A DNA stretch of 64,000 bases from Larix kaempferi (GCA_027924585.1 BSBM01000096.1:4897501-4961500); one strand, 5' to 3'; shown: positions 44,815-57,700, counted from the stretch's first letter. A program made the numbers and translations. The notes: generated by a model from the sequence alone, not told the origin.

Positions 44815-45345
44815 CTAAATCACTGCGATGGATTGGGACAGAAAACAGGTATATCCCAACTTTTGATGGATTAGCAGACGTCAATGATTTTTTGCAGCAG
44901 TTTGAACAAGAGATTCCTCAAGAGCAGAGGATGGAGGTTTTTGACCTTGCAGTTCGAGCCACACCTGCAAGATGGTGGTACACACACAAGGAACATATCG
45001 CATCATGGTATGATTGTAAGAGATTGATGCGCATTAGATTTTCTAAAGAAAGAGACTGCACACAGCGGAAATACACAGGGGAGAGTGATCCCAGAACACA
45101 CATTATGAACTGTGAACAGAGTTGGCTAGAAATTCCAGCAGAAGAATGGGTTCATTTGTTTATCCACACACTGGATACAGTTCCACGGAACTGGTATACA
45201 GAAACAGAGTTAAGAAAAGGAACTATCTCCTGGCCTCTTATGATTGAAAACTTTTTGGTCACGTTCAGTTTCGAATCTGAGCATCCAAGCATTGATCGGG
45301 CCTTGAAGATCATAAAGACTAAAATATTTGAGGATTGCCCATTAC
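44815..45345 (+). other. two gag-like modules inside E3 pol
   Basis: Between protease and RT the translation has YIPTFDGLADVNDFLQQF, VRATPARWWYTHKEHI and LMRIRFSKERD, then DPRTHIMNCEQSWLEI, FIHTLDTVPRNWYTETELRK and MIENFLVTFSFE. Each half repeats the capsid pattern (F..F, a W-W/Y pair, a second W, F at the end), as in MKLPTFKG ... ALTWYMKY of true gag. I recall similar blocks in other plant Ty3 elements, so it may be a lineage trait. Function unknown; a capsid or RT-cofactor role is only a guess. Confidence 0.6.
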
Positions 45346-48323
45346 CAGCGGATTCGCAACCCGAGAGGGCTATTCAGATGGAACATGCACTGGAATGTTA
45401 CAACTGCGCACAAGACTCAAGCGATGAGGATGAAGATCCTCGCAGTATCAATATTGCAGAAACAGAAGGTACGCGTGAAGTTGAAGGTCCACACTTAGAA
45501 ATCCCAGCTGTAACAGAACCAATCAAGATTAGAAAGAGCAATATTGGCACAGAAACAGATCCTAAGTTTGCCTCTATTGGAGATTATTGGGATGATGAGA
45601 CAATTGGCCAAATCACAGACCTATTACACGAGTATCAGGACCTATTTCCTACCAACTTTACAGAAATGAAGGGAATAGTGGGTGACCTCGGAGTCATGAG
45701 AATACCGCTTAAGGAGGACGCTAAGCCGGTTAAGCAACGCCCATACAGGTTGAACCCGCGGTATAAAGAAAAAGTAAAAGATGAAATAGATAAGATGCTA
45801 GCAGCAGGCATCATTGAACCTGTTGAAGAAAGTGAGTGGGTTAGTCCCATGGTAGTACAAGAAAAGAAAACAAAAGGAGACATCAGGATCTGTGTCGACT
45901 TGCGCAAACTGAATGATGCATCGCTGCATGACCCATTTCCGACACCATTCACTGATGAAGTCTTAGACAATGTTGGAGGACAAGAAATCTATTCATTTAC
46001 TGATGGATTTTCAGGCTATCACCAGATAAGAATCCATCCAGACGACAGGCACAAGACCACATTTGCGACAGAATGGGGCTCCTTTCAGTATACGGTAATG
46101 CCCTTTGGTCTTAAGAATTCCCCAGCAATTTTTTCTAGAGTAGTTGTTGCTGTCTTTAAGGAATACATCCATCAAATTCTAGAAGTTTATTTTGATGATT
46201 GGACTGTATTTGGACTAGTCAAGAAGCACATAGGAAACCTGCGATTAATGTTTGAAAAATGTAGACAGCACCAGATTTCCCTTAACTTAAAAAAATGTAT
46301 ATTTTGTGCGCCTTTTGGTACGTTGTTGGGTCACATTGTGTGCAGACAAGGCTTGATGGTAGATCCTGCGAAGATCGCCATCATTGTCAATTTACCAGCA
46401 CCTAACTCAGTAAAGCAGCTGAGAACTACACTTGGTCATACCGGGTATTACAGAAAGTTTATCAAAGGTTATGCCAAGATTACCGCACCAATGGAGAAAT
46501 TATTGAAGAAGGATATCAAATTTCAGTGGAATGAGGAATGTCAGAAGAGTCTTGACGCTCTAAAAGAAAAAATGGTTACAGCACCTATTCTGGTATTTCC
46601 AGATTGGAACAAGCCTTTTCACGTTCATGTGGATGCATCTGGCATCGCACTGGGCATTATTCTCACGCAACCAGGCGAAGGGGGTATTGACCACCCTATC
46701 GCATATTCGAGCAGGAGACTATCGACAGCTGAGAAGAATTACACCACCACAGAGAGAGAAGGGTTAGCAATGGTGTATGCTTTACAGAAATTTCGGCACT
46801 ACCTGTTGGGTGCCCCATTCAAGATGTTCACCGACCATTCTGCATTAAAGTACTTGGTCAATAAGCCAGTGTTAGGAGGAAGAATATGCAGATGGCTATT
46901 GTTGTTCCAGGAATATGATTTCGAAATCATTGTTAAGCCAGGAAGACTAAATGCATGACCTGATCACCTGTCAAGGCTAGACTCAGGTGAAGAACCGAGT
47001 AATTTAGAGGACAACTTGCCTGATGCGCAATTGTTCTCCATTCAGGTCGCAGACGAATATTATGGAGACATAATCCAATTTCTCACTACAGGGTGGGCAC
47101 CATCTGAGTTTACCAAGCAACAAAAGAAACAATTAGTGGTGAAAGCAGCAGACTTCACCCTGATTGCAGGACACCTCTATAAGTTAGGACCAGATGAAAT
47201 CTTGCGCAGATGCGTTATGCCCCACGAGAAACAGACCATTCTTAAGGAAGCACATTCGGGCATCGCAGGAGGCCATTTCGCAGGGAAGCCTACCGCTCAG
47301 AAGATCCTAGCAGCCGGATTATGGTGGCCTACATTACATAAAGACAGCAAAGAGTTTTGCAGATCATGCGATATCTGCCAAAGGACGGGAAAGCCCTCCA
47401 GAAGAGATGAAATGCCATTGCGACCACAGATAACGCTACGTGCATTTGATAAGTGGGCTATAGATTTCGTGGGTCCTATTAACCCCCCAGGAAAATGAAC
47501 TGGCGCGAGATATATTATTACAGCAACAGAATACCTCACCCGGTGGGCTGAGGCAAAACCAGTCAGGAATTGTGATGCTGCCACAGCAGCACAATTTATT
47601 TTTGAAAACATCATCACTAGATTTGGATGCCCAGTGACTTTGATGAGTGATCAAGGCACACACTTTTTGAATAGCACCCTAGAAGCCTTGATAGAGGAAT
47701 TTGAAATACAGCACCATAAGAGTACACCCTACCACCCTCAAGCTAATGGTACGGTGGAGGCTTTCAATAAGATATTAGAACATGCTCTTACAAAGATTTG
47801 TAACAGTCAAAGGGATGATTGGGACCTCAGAGTTAATGCTGTATTATGGGCTTACAGGACCACGTGTAAGAAACTAACAGGGCACACACCTTTCAGCCTG
47901 GTATATGGACAAGAGGCTGTTATGCCTATGGAATACATCTTACCCAGTCTAAGGATTGCTCAGCTTACAGAGATGGCTGATTCTGATACTTTAGAGGAGA
48001 GATTGGCACAGCTACTCAATCTGGAGGAAGACAGATTTATCGCAGGATTCCATCAAAAAGTGCAGAAAGCACGAGAAAAAGCTTGGCATGATAGGCATAT
48101 CAAGAATAAAACCTTTCAGCTTGGAGACTTGGTACTCCTTTATGATAGTAAGTTTATCAAGTTCCCTGGAAAATTCAAAACTCATTGGTTAGGACCATAT
48201 CAAATCCAGCAAATAACAGATGGAGGTGCTATCCAGCTTCGTACTATGAGTGGGGAGTTTCTTCCTACCTTGATCAATGGCAGTCGGCTTAAGCTGTATC
48301 GCGAAGGCCATGCTACCTCCTAG

Positions 48324-49078
48324 CCCTAGCCCAGAAAGGAAGCAAATGGTGCAGATGTTCCGTGTAGTTGAAATGAAGCATCGCACCCTAAGGAGTCTAC
48401 ACCGGGAAATACTTTAGGTAAGAATTCGCAGCCAGTTTTTCCTCGTGGTTGCGATAATTTTGATATGAGGCGAGTTTTTGGCACTTTCCATTTTCAGACG
48501 ATGCGATATCTTATCGCGGAGGACAGAAAACAGATTGATGCGATACCAGATTTTGAATTGATCAGAGGGCTAGTCACTTCGCCATCTGACAAGCATTAAC
48601 TGCACGGCTGACAAGTATCTGTTGTACTAAGATTTGGCAGCAGTACGACGATTTTTCTAGATTTGGAAAATCCGATGCGACACCACTCCGGCGCACAGTT
48701 TCCCAGCGAAATTTCAAACGGCGTTTGCAATAAATGGGCGCGGGGTGCTGTCTTGTCTATGCATTAAATGCCGCCAATGGGCCCAGTTACTGGTCCGTTG
48801 CCCATTTGAAATCCCGCATTATGATAAATACACGTTCTATTCAAAGCACGGGGCTACTTGGTCATTTTCACCAAAAGAGTTGAGCGCAGTTGAGCCGAGC
48901 CAAGCGTATTCTTAGCAGAGTTCTGAGCAGGGAAACCAGAAACAGTTGCAGACTCTGATTTGCATTAAGATTAGAAATCATAGGAAGTCCAGAGTACCAC
49001 AGGGGAAGGTTCCTCGCGCCAGACGAGCCTCTCTAAGACGTGTTGCAGAGATTCCAAAGGGGTGGAATTGAGTGCGCT
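48324..49078. other. E3 spacer between pol and third ORF
   Basis: No sustained frame. It may hold an internal promoter or splice acceptor for the third ORF; a TATTAAGA- or TATAAATA-like word (GATAAATACACG near 48820) is the only promoter-like sequence noticed. Confidence 0.4.
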
Positions 49079-51871
49079 ATGACTTCGGTTGTGGCGAAGA
49101 AAGGAAAGAAAATTGCTGCTGGTTCTCCGTCTACACGCCAGTCACCGAGAACCTTAGCTAATATGGAGCGTAGCGAGACCCCGAGTAGCACGGAGTCAGA
49201 AGAACCGGAGCAGGAACTTCCGGAAGAAGTTACAGTCGCTACCATCTACTTCCCGCCAAGAGTAGAAAATGCGCCAGCAATTGTCCTCCCGAGAGACTTT
49301 AAGTATGAACTCATACTCCCACCGCTGGATAACCAGGTGAAGGAAGAAGGTAACCTGTGGGGGAATATGCATGCTGTTAAGTTTGCTGATTATAATCTGA
49401 GAGATTATAAGTTGTACCCACAATTCCGCCGTGATCGTTATATGACGATTCAGAGGAGCCCAAGGACAGAGCGCGATGAGTTCGTCCCCATGGACCATGT
49501 AAGCCATTTAGCACCGTCGGGACTGCTCAATCTCCTAGAGATTCCACACTTTGGACGGGGCCCGGAGGTCAATGATGTGGTGCGGACGCTACTTTCATGT
49601 GTGCATGGTGGTTACTTATGGTTGGGTAACCGGATAGATGTTAATGTTGACCTCATTCACCGCATTACCGGTCTGTCGAAGACTGGTTTCGACCCACAGA
49701 TAAATATTGATGGCGCCACAAAGGATACCAGGCTCTCAACCAAGCAGGTTGCGGAATATAAGCTGCAAAGAGGAGGTCGCGCCTACGATGTCAATTCAAT
49801 ACAGGATGATGCCTTGCGGTTTACTGTTAGTCTGTTGGCCGGAAAACTCCTCCTCAAGGTGAGGCCGAAGGAGGTCACAGGCTCAGTTATCCGCCTCGCG
49901 ATTGAAGTCATAAAAGGTAAACCTTACAACTGGAGTTTATTTTTGCTGAATAGTTTCTTTCAAGACTGTGCGCAGGCGCAGCAGGATCCACTTCACAGCT
50001 TCCACTTCTCGTGGCTGCTGATCCTTATGGCTTTTATTGGATGGAAAGAGCCTCCCAATTCGTAGTTTCCACAACTGGCACCAGGGGCGTGCAGAGGCTC
50101 GAAGTACTCAAATCTTTGGGCGAGTAGTCACCCAGAGAAGCACAAGAATAACGCAATGGTATTCCATGAATATTATACACTATTGCTTGAATCCGTCGCA
50201 ACGATTCCGCGTGTCGACTCGCCGGTCGTTGATCTTTATCAGTCCAAGCTGGAATTTAAAGTCGACAGGGATAAAACCTACATCAGACCCAAAGGATTCA
50301 GGAAACATAACGAATGGGCCCCCGACCCATATCGCATGGAAATCTAGCAGGTTGAAGATACCATTAAGAATTGTTTTGATGAGGACATGAAACAAATGTA
50401 TGATGATCTATCCTCTGGCCTAGTTCCAGTTGATCCCCCAACTGAGGATCCAGAAGATGTTCAGGAGGTAGATCCTAAAGGCAAAGTGAAAGAACCAATA
50501 GGTCCTAAGAGAAAGGCTATTGAAGGCCCTTCTCCGGTGCGAGCAAAGAAGAAGAGAACAAAGGCGGTTACTTCCGACGAACCGCAGGCACCAATAATGA
50601 CAGAGGATGAGTATGATCTCATCGCCAGCCGAATACAGGAGAAGATGCGGGATAAATTCGCTGCGATCCAGTCATCGCAGGATCTTATGCGCATCAGCCT
50701 TGACAAGAAATTGCGAGAGTTGAAGGTAATAACTGAGAAGACTGCTTCCATGCAGATTCAGCCAGCTCCAACTACAGTCGCAGAAAGTTCACAGCCCCCT
50801 TCACAGAGCAGAGAAGAAAGTATTGCAAGGGACCGCACGAACATTGTTCGTATACCGCCGGGAAGTATTAAGTTCCCTGTACCTATGGAAGTGCAGATGG
50901 TTCATCCTCTTGAGGTGAACCTACCAGAAGTACCTGTGGATCAGTTGTACGAAATTTTCCAGCAGATAGGCACGGAGCTGAGGCACAGAGAACAAGTCAC
51001 GTATGAGCAAAATGTTTTGCTGGCTAACGACAATGTGTAGCTCATTGCACAGCATGAGGCAGAGAGTGCCCAGTTGACACAATATGTTCAACGAGAGCAG
51101 GATGTCTCTCTTGTTTTAAAGAATATCGCAGCAGAACTTCCGCAGTGCGATATCAGGCCTGAGTTAGAAATAACTCAAAAGATCAGAAAAATAGCGGAAA
51201 GAGCAAAGGCTCTAGATGAAGAGAAGAAAAAGATGGAGGAAGAATACGAAGCAAGGATTGCTGCACTAGAAGCGAATAAGTCGCCTACTCCAGAGGAAAT
51301 CCAAGAAGCACGAGTGCAAGCTTTCAGAATTGTACAGACACAGATGCACTGTCGGGTGGAAGCAGCAGAGGCTATCCTGGAAGATGCATCAAAAACATGG
51401 CTGGAGCTAGAGGAGCTCCCACAGAAAGCCGAGCTCGATCAGCACATTAAGCACTATGAAGATGCGATAGCAAGAGCTGAAGAAGAGTACAAGGGCATGA
51501 GTGCTCTTGCGAAGATAAGAAAGAAAGGAGAAATCACACAAATTCAGCAGCAGGTGCAGAAATACAGAGAACAGCAGATCAACCTGGCTAACGAAGTTAG
51601 CCCGCATGAAAGCAAAGTCGCACATCTGGTTGATGAACTGGAGCAAAAGGTGAAAAGCTTCACCTCAAGTAAGGGAGTCATTGAGAGCACAGAGGACTCC
51701 TTGGTAACCGCTGAGCTACTCAGCGCAGCGCAGGAAGAAGTAACACACATGGATGAAAGTATTAAAGCGCTTAAGGCACAATTCGCAGCAATCTCACGAG
51801 CAGCAAAGGATAAGCTTAGGCAGATGAATCAGGCTGTTGTTGCGAGTGGCTCGGGGACGAGCCACAAGTAA
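49079..51871 (+). pseudogene. E3 third ORF (ORF3), 931 codons with three TAG stops
   Basis: A single frame from ATG 49079 to TAA 51869, interrupted by TAG at 50063, 50345 and 51038. In each case CAG fits the context. The first part (to about residue 325) has LILPPLDNQVKEEG, MHAVKFADYNLRDYKLYPQF, VDLIHRITGLSKTGFDP and LLLKVRPKEVTGSVIRLAIE, the signature I associate with ORF3 of plant Athila-like elements; E1 ORF3 has the comparable VTGLSRIRKRW. The middle is Lys/Pro/Glu-rich with a possible nuclear-localisation stretch (RAKKKRTKAV). The last 265 codons are strongly coiled-coil-like (EEKKKMEEEYEARIAALEA). No signal peptide or membrane span is visible, so an envelope role is not supported. Function unknown. 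Confidence 0.7.
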
Positions 51872-51876
51872 GTGTT

Positions 51877-51884
51877 AGGGGAGT
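51877..51884 (+). other. E3 polypurine tract
   Basis: AGGGGAG followed by T, just before the 3' LTR at 51885. Confidence 0.6.
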
Positions 51885-53440
51885 TGTTGGAGAGAACTTC
51901 CGCAGCATTTAGGAAGCTGCTAATTTTGAGAAGCTGCTAATTTTTGGAGAGAAAAGTACCAATTTTGGCGGTAAGACAAAGATATCGCCGTAGCGCTAAT
52001 TCCGGCGAGAATCACGGCGATAGGTACAGAAAAGTCAAGCATGTGGTACAAAGAAGAGGCCGAAGGGAGAGCTCAACCACCGTAATAAAGGCGTCGAAGA
52101 TGAAGAGAGGGTTCAGCTACCCTCATTAAAGAAGAAGGACTACAGTCAGCGTTGCTTGAACCAAGAAGAAGCGACGGGCCGATGCATTAAAGACTAAGGA
52201 CTGCAGGAAGCGGCGACGAGACAGAAGGCGGCCATGGAAGTACAGCCGGTTGACTGTAAGTGGTTGGGGTTGAGTCACTGTTGGGATAAGGCCCACAGTT
52301 TTGTAACTGCGATGAGACCTTCGGGCCATCTATATATAGGAGTCTTTGTATATGATAAGGGGTTGGCCACATAGTGATAGAGACATCAGATAGAGGCTAG
52401 TCAAGTCTTTTGTTGTTGCAGAGTCTGGACGTCCCTGAGAGAACATAGGGCCAACCTGTTGAAGAGATAGTGCAATCCGCAGGGATTGCGAGAAAAAGAG
52501 AGTGCATTGTAAAAGGCAGAAAGAGAAAAGAGGTCTATAGAGAAGGGCTCCCACTGAGGTGGAGTTTCCCAGAAGACCCTTGTTGTAAAGAGTGGGAAGG
52601 AACTGTGTTTATTCTTCGGAGTTGTAAACAAGAACCGCAGTTCCCCTGGCGTAGTTCTCGCCCTGGGGGTAACAACGTGCTTATCTAAGTAGCACTATTG
52701 TAGTTGTGTAGCTACTGCTCTCATTCACTTGTTTGTGTTATATATGAATGCTTCATTCTGTTATAAGTAATGTACTTGGTCGTCAGTTTAACTTCTGAGT
52801 GATGTATAACAATTGCGATAATCATAGCTAACCTCATAGCGAACTAGATAATTGTTAAACAGAGGATAATGTGCGAGTGTGAACTGAATATAAGGCATGA
52901 ATGGTCTACTTAGACATTGCTCAAAGTAATATTCTACTTAGTTACGTTGTAGCGAGATATCAAGGGTCAAGTTCATTAGCCAGGGTTACGATTGGAGATT
53001 AAGTGTTGTGGCTGACTGCAGTGCTAGGATAAGAATAGCCGAGACCCCATATTGAGCCAGGAAGCGGTCAAGATTCACTTACCGCAGGAACTAGAAGGGG
53101 AAGATATCGCACCTACGATATCTTAGGTATCGCTAGACGGCTTCACATAAGGGGAAGACTTATCGCATTCCCTGTGTAATGCGATAAGACAGAGGCGTAG
53201 CCGGAGTAATAGGATGAGATAGTCAGCTCCTGAGGAAGGGGTTAAGGAGGGTTTAAGCACCCTGGATGCCTCGGAACTTGGATGAGGACACTTGAGTCTT
53301 CTGCCTCCCATTAGAATCACTTCGGGTGAGACTTCAGGTTGCTTCTGCGACCTGTTGCCGAAAGGGCCAGTGAGCTAAGGGTTCTGTTGGTCTAAAAGTT
53401 ACCGCCAACCCGGGTCTACCCAGAGAGAGGAAGATCAACA
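51885..53440 (+). repeat. E3 3' LTR
   Basis: 1556 bp, collinear with the 5' LTR at a constant offset of 11,708 bp with no insertions or deletions. It is followed by CAACT, the exact target duplication. Confidence 0.95.
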
Positions 53441-53445
53441 CAACT

Positions 53446-54115
53446 AGCAACTAACCTTGCCCAACATGGATAAAAACATCTAGGCACAAATAGAAAAACA
53501 TTAGGCAATACCAATTCACCTAATAAAGTAGGAAATTCTGTAGGTAGGGTTCGAGAAGGTAGGGAAGAAGAAATATGATTTCTATCAAATATGAATCCCA
53601 AAAACCCAAAATCTCATTTCTGTCAAATATGAAGTCTGCTTGGGGTTTCATTGGGGCATACAACCGAGGCTCATTAGTGTGGATGGTTCATTGGAATGGA
53701 TGGGGTTCATGCATTCAATCAATTAAAAGGAAAATGAAATGGGTACTAACCGATTTGGGACGCATTGCGTCCTCTGCAAATTCTCAACCTCCTCGATGGC
53801 CTCCTTCACCTCCTCTGTGACCTCCTCAACTTATTCGACCTCCGTCGCGACCTCCTCAACCTCCTCGACCTCCTATATGAATTTCTAGACCTCCTTTGTG
53901 ACCTCTATGGTGAACTATGCAACCTTCTCCACCTCTTATGTGAACTGCGCCTATAGTGACCTTGCGAGCTCTAGCAGGAGAGTAGAAATGTGGCTATGGC
54001 AGGAGGGAGAGAAATTCCAACAGGTTATTAATTCGAAAGGGAATTCATATTTCAAAATATAAAAGGACCAAAAACTTCGTCGGGATCACGTTTTATCTCC
54101 AATTGATATTCCTTG
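53446..54115 (+). pseudogene. left flank of E4: old copia relic and low-complexity DNA
   Basis: The last part, up to 54115, joins in frame across E4 with 62084 onward to give LEINSSQIKVNV, part of a copia polyprotein before integrase. Further left no domain is recognisable. A pyrimidine-rich repeat lies at 53786-53945. Confidence 0.4.
53786..53945. repeat. pyrimidine-rich degenerate microrepeat
   Basis: Repeated GACCTCCTC, CACCTCCTC and AACCTCCTC words over about 160 bp, strongly strand-asymmetric (C and T on the plus strand). Local slippage is the likely origin. Confidence 0.7.
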
Positions 54116-54717
54116 TGTTGAGATATTGTAACTTCAAAGCATATTATATTTGTACTTTATTATTCTGGAGATGTTTCATTCCTCCTTGAAGATCTTATTG
54201 TATATCCGAAGATGTTTATTCCTCCGTCGGAATGTGGTAACTTGGGTTATTAGACTTCCCTAGTGGGGGTTGGCCCTGTATGTGTTATGTGGGTCAAAGG
54301 GTTATTAGACCACCCTAGAGGGGTTGGCCCAGTTAGTTGTAGTGGGGTATTTAACCCATTGGTTAAATACGAGCCTACATGTTTTGTGTAAACGACAAGT
54401 CAGAGTAGTGTATAAATAGAGGAGGTGTATTCCTCATTTTACACACTCACTCACTTGAGAGTGGTGCACTTGTGGAGGAGAATTCTGCTATGGAGAAGGA
54501 TGAGCTTATGCTCAGGGTTACTTCTTTCTATATTGTTGGTCATCTATATTGAGGAAGCTTTATTGGGTTTTCTACCCCATGAGGGTTTCCCAAGATAAAT
54601 TTATGTCTCTTGTGTTTATGTTGTGCTTGTTGTTTCTTCAGTGATCCTGTATATGCTATTATTGTGAAATGGAATGCAATGCTGTTATTTTCTGTCTTAG
54701 CATATTAAATATTAACA
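54116..54717 (+). repeat. E4 5' LTR
   Basis: 602 bp starting TGTTGAGATATTG and ending TTAACA. TATA box TATAAATAG at 54411. It is matched by 61477-62078. Confidence 0.95.
54411..54419 (+). promoter_or_regulatory. TATA box of the E4 5' LTR
   Basis: TATAAATAG followed by AGG, 295 bp into the LTR and unchanged in the 3' LTR (61772-61780) despite overall divergence. Confidence 0.65.
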
Positions 54718-54729
54718 TGGAGTCAGAGC
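54718..54729 (+). other. E4 primer binding site (tRNA-iMet type)
   Basis: TGGAGTCAGAGC directly after the 5' LTR; the usual copia site is TGGTATCAGAGC, so two of twelve bases differ. Confidence 0.8.
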
Positions 54730-57700
54730 TAACCTGAAGGAAGGCAATGTATGGCACTTACGACACTTGCTTTACTTACGACAATTTGAAGGTTAGGGTT
54801 TTCTATATCAAAAAACCATCATCGTGGAACATTTGCCATAAATCCATTTTGGAAACGTTTCAGGATCGGAAACCTTTACAGGTCGTAGATAACATCTCTA
54901 GGTATCTTGTGTCCAAAGGGAACCCTCAGATTCGTTGTACTTTGTAAGTTATGATCTGTACAAGTTAGGGTTTCTGCCTCTTCCAGATCTCAGTCAAAAT
55001 CAGGTGACCTAGTAAAAAAGGTCATAACTTGGGCTAGGAAGCTCCAAATGAAATTTCATAAAAAGTGACAGGTAGTACACAGACTTTACTATCTCAGGAA
55101 ATGTTTTTAGAGGCCAAAGTTTCACCAGTGACACGTGGAACACCGTACAAGTTTGCTCTCCGGTTTTATCCCATAAACAGGTCACGTTGCAACACTTGGC
55201 ATAACTTGGGATAGGAAGCTCCAAATGGAATTTCGTAAAATGTGACAGGTAGTACACAGACTGTACTATCTCAGGAAATGGTTTCAGAGGCCGAAGTTGA
55301 ACCAGTGACACGTGGAACGCCGTACAAGTTCACTCTCATGTTTTATCCCATAAATAGGTCACGTTGTGACACTTGGAATAACTCTCTCTCAGAAAATCCA
55401 ATTGAGGTCAGACCTGTCGGGATGGAAAGATAACAGGCCAGGATACCATAGAAAAAGTTTTCAGACCCCGTGGAGCAAAAAATTTGGAGTTACAGCAGAA
55501 ACAATCAGGTACATATTTCTGTCAAAACAGAATTATTTTTGGAGCACCTTCATTCATGGCTTCCGAAATTTAGGGTTTCGGAGAAAGTTAGATTTTTTGG
55601 AATCGGAATACACAGCTGAATGCTACTCAGGAAAATCAAAATTTAGAGACCAAGATCGAATTTTTTGGTTGGGTAGAAAACCGGGCTTGATCAAACCCCA
55701 ATTCGGGATTTTGATCGGAAAGATGGAAAATTAGGGCTTCAACAAAAGTTGGAATTTTTGAAGTCTGTAACCATGGCTGGAAGCTCCTCAGAAAAATAAG
55801 AGTTTAGAGCCTTGGATCGAACCTTTTGATTGGACATAATGGTGGGCTTCATCAAACCCTAGTTCGGGTTCCTATCCAGAAGATCCAGAAGTTTCGAAGG
55901 CAATTTTGAGGGGTCAAATTTTGGAGATTTCAAAATTGAAGTATGCTGGAAAGACACATCCTTCCATCCATTCAGAAGTGTGAAAGTCAAAGATTGGATT
56001 TTTAGGGTTTCTCCAGCAAACCCTAATCAAGCTCCAGATCAAGTTTCAGGGGGATTTGAGGCTAAGGCCTTACATAATAAGACTACAAGAAGTATTGATA
56101 GGTATGATTTAAGGAGGTTCAGGTATGTCTTGAAATCTGATTCTTGATTAAGTTCATGATGTGTTTGTCTTCATATTATTTATTAGTACAATATTGATTA
56201 ATGTTAGAATTGTCTTATCACCCTAGTAACAGCATGAATGCATGTGAATGATCGAAGACATTCATTGATTAGGGCTATATGATTGTACTAATACATTATG
56301 GTGTTGTGTGAGGTTGATGTTGTCTGCTAACAAGATACAGGTACATCACAAAAGACAAATCAAGTTCCATGACCATGACAACATGAAGACAAAGACTCAT
56401 CCATAATATTTGTTCTACTTACGAGGTATGTATGACTTTGTTATATTATGCTTAACCTATGAGACATGTAGGTTCTAGCTCAGAATATCTAAATCATTGA
56501 ATATATTGTTTAGGTATGTTGTACATAACTAAGCAGGTTTACTAATCCAGGTATGTTTTCCTATGTCATGTTAGAATCTTACCTTGTATTAGGATCCCTT
56601 ATATAAGTATACTTGGTATGATTGGTTATGCTTATTCATAAAGTTAGTAATCAAGGGTTTATGCATATTATGTCTTTTATCTTGATTGATGATATGCATG
56701 AGTAAAATAAGTCTTCCCTGAAACCCTGAATACTAATGATCATGACCATACATATTCAAGATTATTTAGAATTAGAATGTTTTGAGAATATACTAATGAA
56801 TGTATGTTTGTGTATGAGTTCATGAGGATGACACTAGTGCACACTTGAGCATGCATAGTGATACAGAATGAATAGAAGTTCAAAAGACATATAGAATATT
56901 AAGCGGGAAGCAGCCACACAAACATAAAATATAAGTATTTGAGTTGTTATTTGAAATAGTAAATGATATTGCTTGTATGCATATTTGTATTCCTAGAATA
57001 TATCATGCTGAGTGTAAACATTCATAGAGCATTGAACAGTATACTACTAATATGCATATGATTGGTAAGTTGGACAAACATTCCATTGTTTCTTGTCTAG
57101 AATGAAACCTCTTTGCTGACATGCTAAGAGCTGTGCACACTCTCGATAGTATGTTCTGGTAGAGATGGAAGGAATCTAGATAGCCACTGTATGCATACAG
57201 GATATGGGAAAGTGTTGTGCCAAAGTATTGGTCAAAATAGTTGCATAACTATGTAAATGATATCTGTATGCATAATAGGTTATCATGTCAATATGATTTG
57301 ATGATTATGAAGTATTACTAATCATGTACTTAATTTTGAATTAAAGGGAAGATCATGATGAATGATGAACACTGAACAAGTGATGGATGTTCAACAAAAA
57401 GATTTACAAATCAAACACACTATAGAAGGCTTGTGGCTAGAAGATTCTCTTAGAAAGAGGAAGAGAATCATGATGAGATGTTTGCTCCAAGTGGCTAGAT
57501 AAGACCATTCTCTTAATGGTGTAATTAAAGAAGAAGTGTGAATCAGGTTCTGTATGGGTTCCCAGGATCGATAATCAATTGATGAGCTTAATGATCACCA
57601 TGGGTGATGTGGATCTCAACATTTGCTACAAGGTTGAATATGGTTTCTATACACAGATGACATGAATGCAAGAAGGAACTCACCATAGAGTTCGAATGAT

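Larger units (their letters stand above)
43107..48323 (+). pseudogene. E3 pol: protease, gag-like modules, RT, RNase H, integrase
   Basis: One frame of 1739 codons broken by TGA at 46956 and 47496; CGA fits both contexts. First come four zinc knuckles (CEICRTRGHSPQEC, CNFCKSVGHDENNC, CYNCGGTGHYARDC, CKYCKSYDHTIEEC) around an Arg/Gly-rich stretch. Protease: DLGS at residue 386 and LLGIDWAF. Residues about 570-745 are two capsid-like modules (see separate entry). RT begins near residue 824; SEWVSPMVV near 908, palm YFDD at 1028. RNase H: HVDASGIALGIILTQ near 1174 and FTDHSALKYL. Integrase after the first [12 protein letters not shown] ... CRSCDICQR zinc region, [24 protein letters not shown] and NGTVEAFNK carry the D, D, E residues. 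The C-terminus has [20 protein letters not shown] and no chromodomain. The first ATG (43107) is only the start of the open frame; translation should enter from gag. Confidence 0.88.
40177..53440 (+). mobile_element. E3: very young 13.3 kb Athila-like Ty3 element
   Basis: Flanked by CAACT at 40172-40176 and 53441-53445. LTRs are both 1556 bp with about six differences and no length change. Order: 5' LTR, primer site, 160-codon leader ORF, gag, pol (protease, two gag-like modules, RT, RNase H, integrase), spacer, 944-codon third ORF with three stops, purine tract, 3' LTR. No chromodomain or second RNase H is seen, which with the third ORF points to an Athila-like lineage distinct from E1. The coding region has a +1 shift between gag and pol and five isolated stops, so this copy is probably not autonomous unless recoded. 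Confidence 0.93.
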
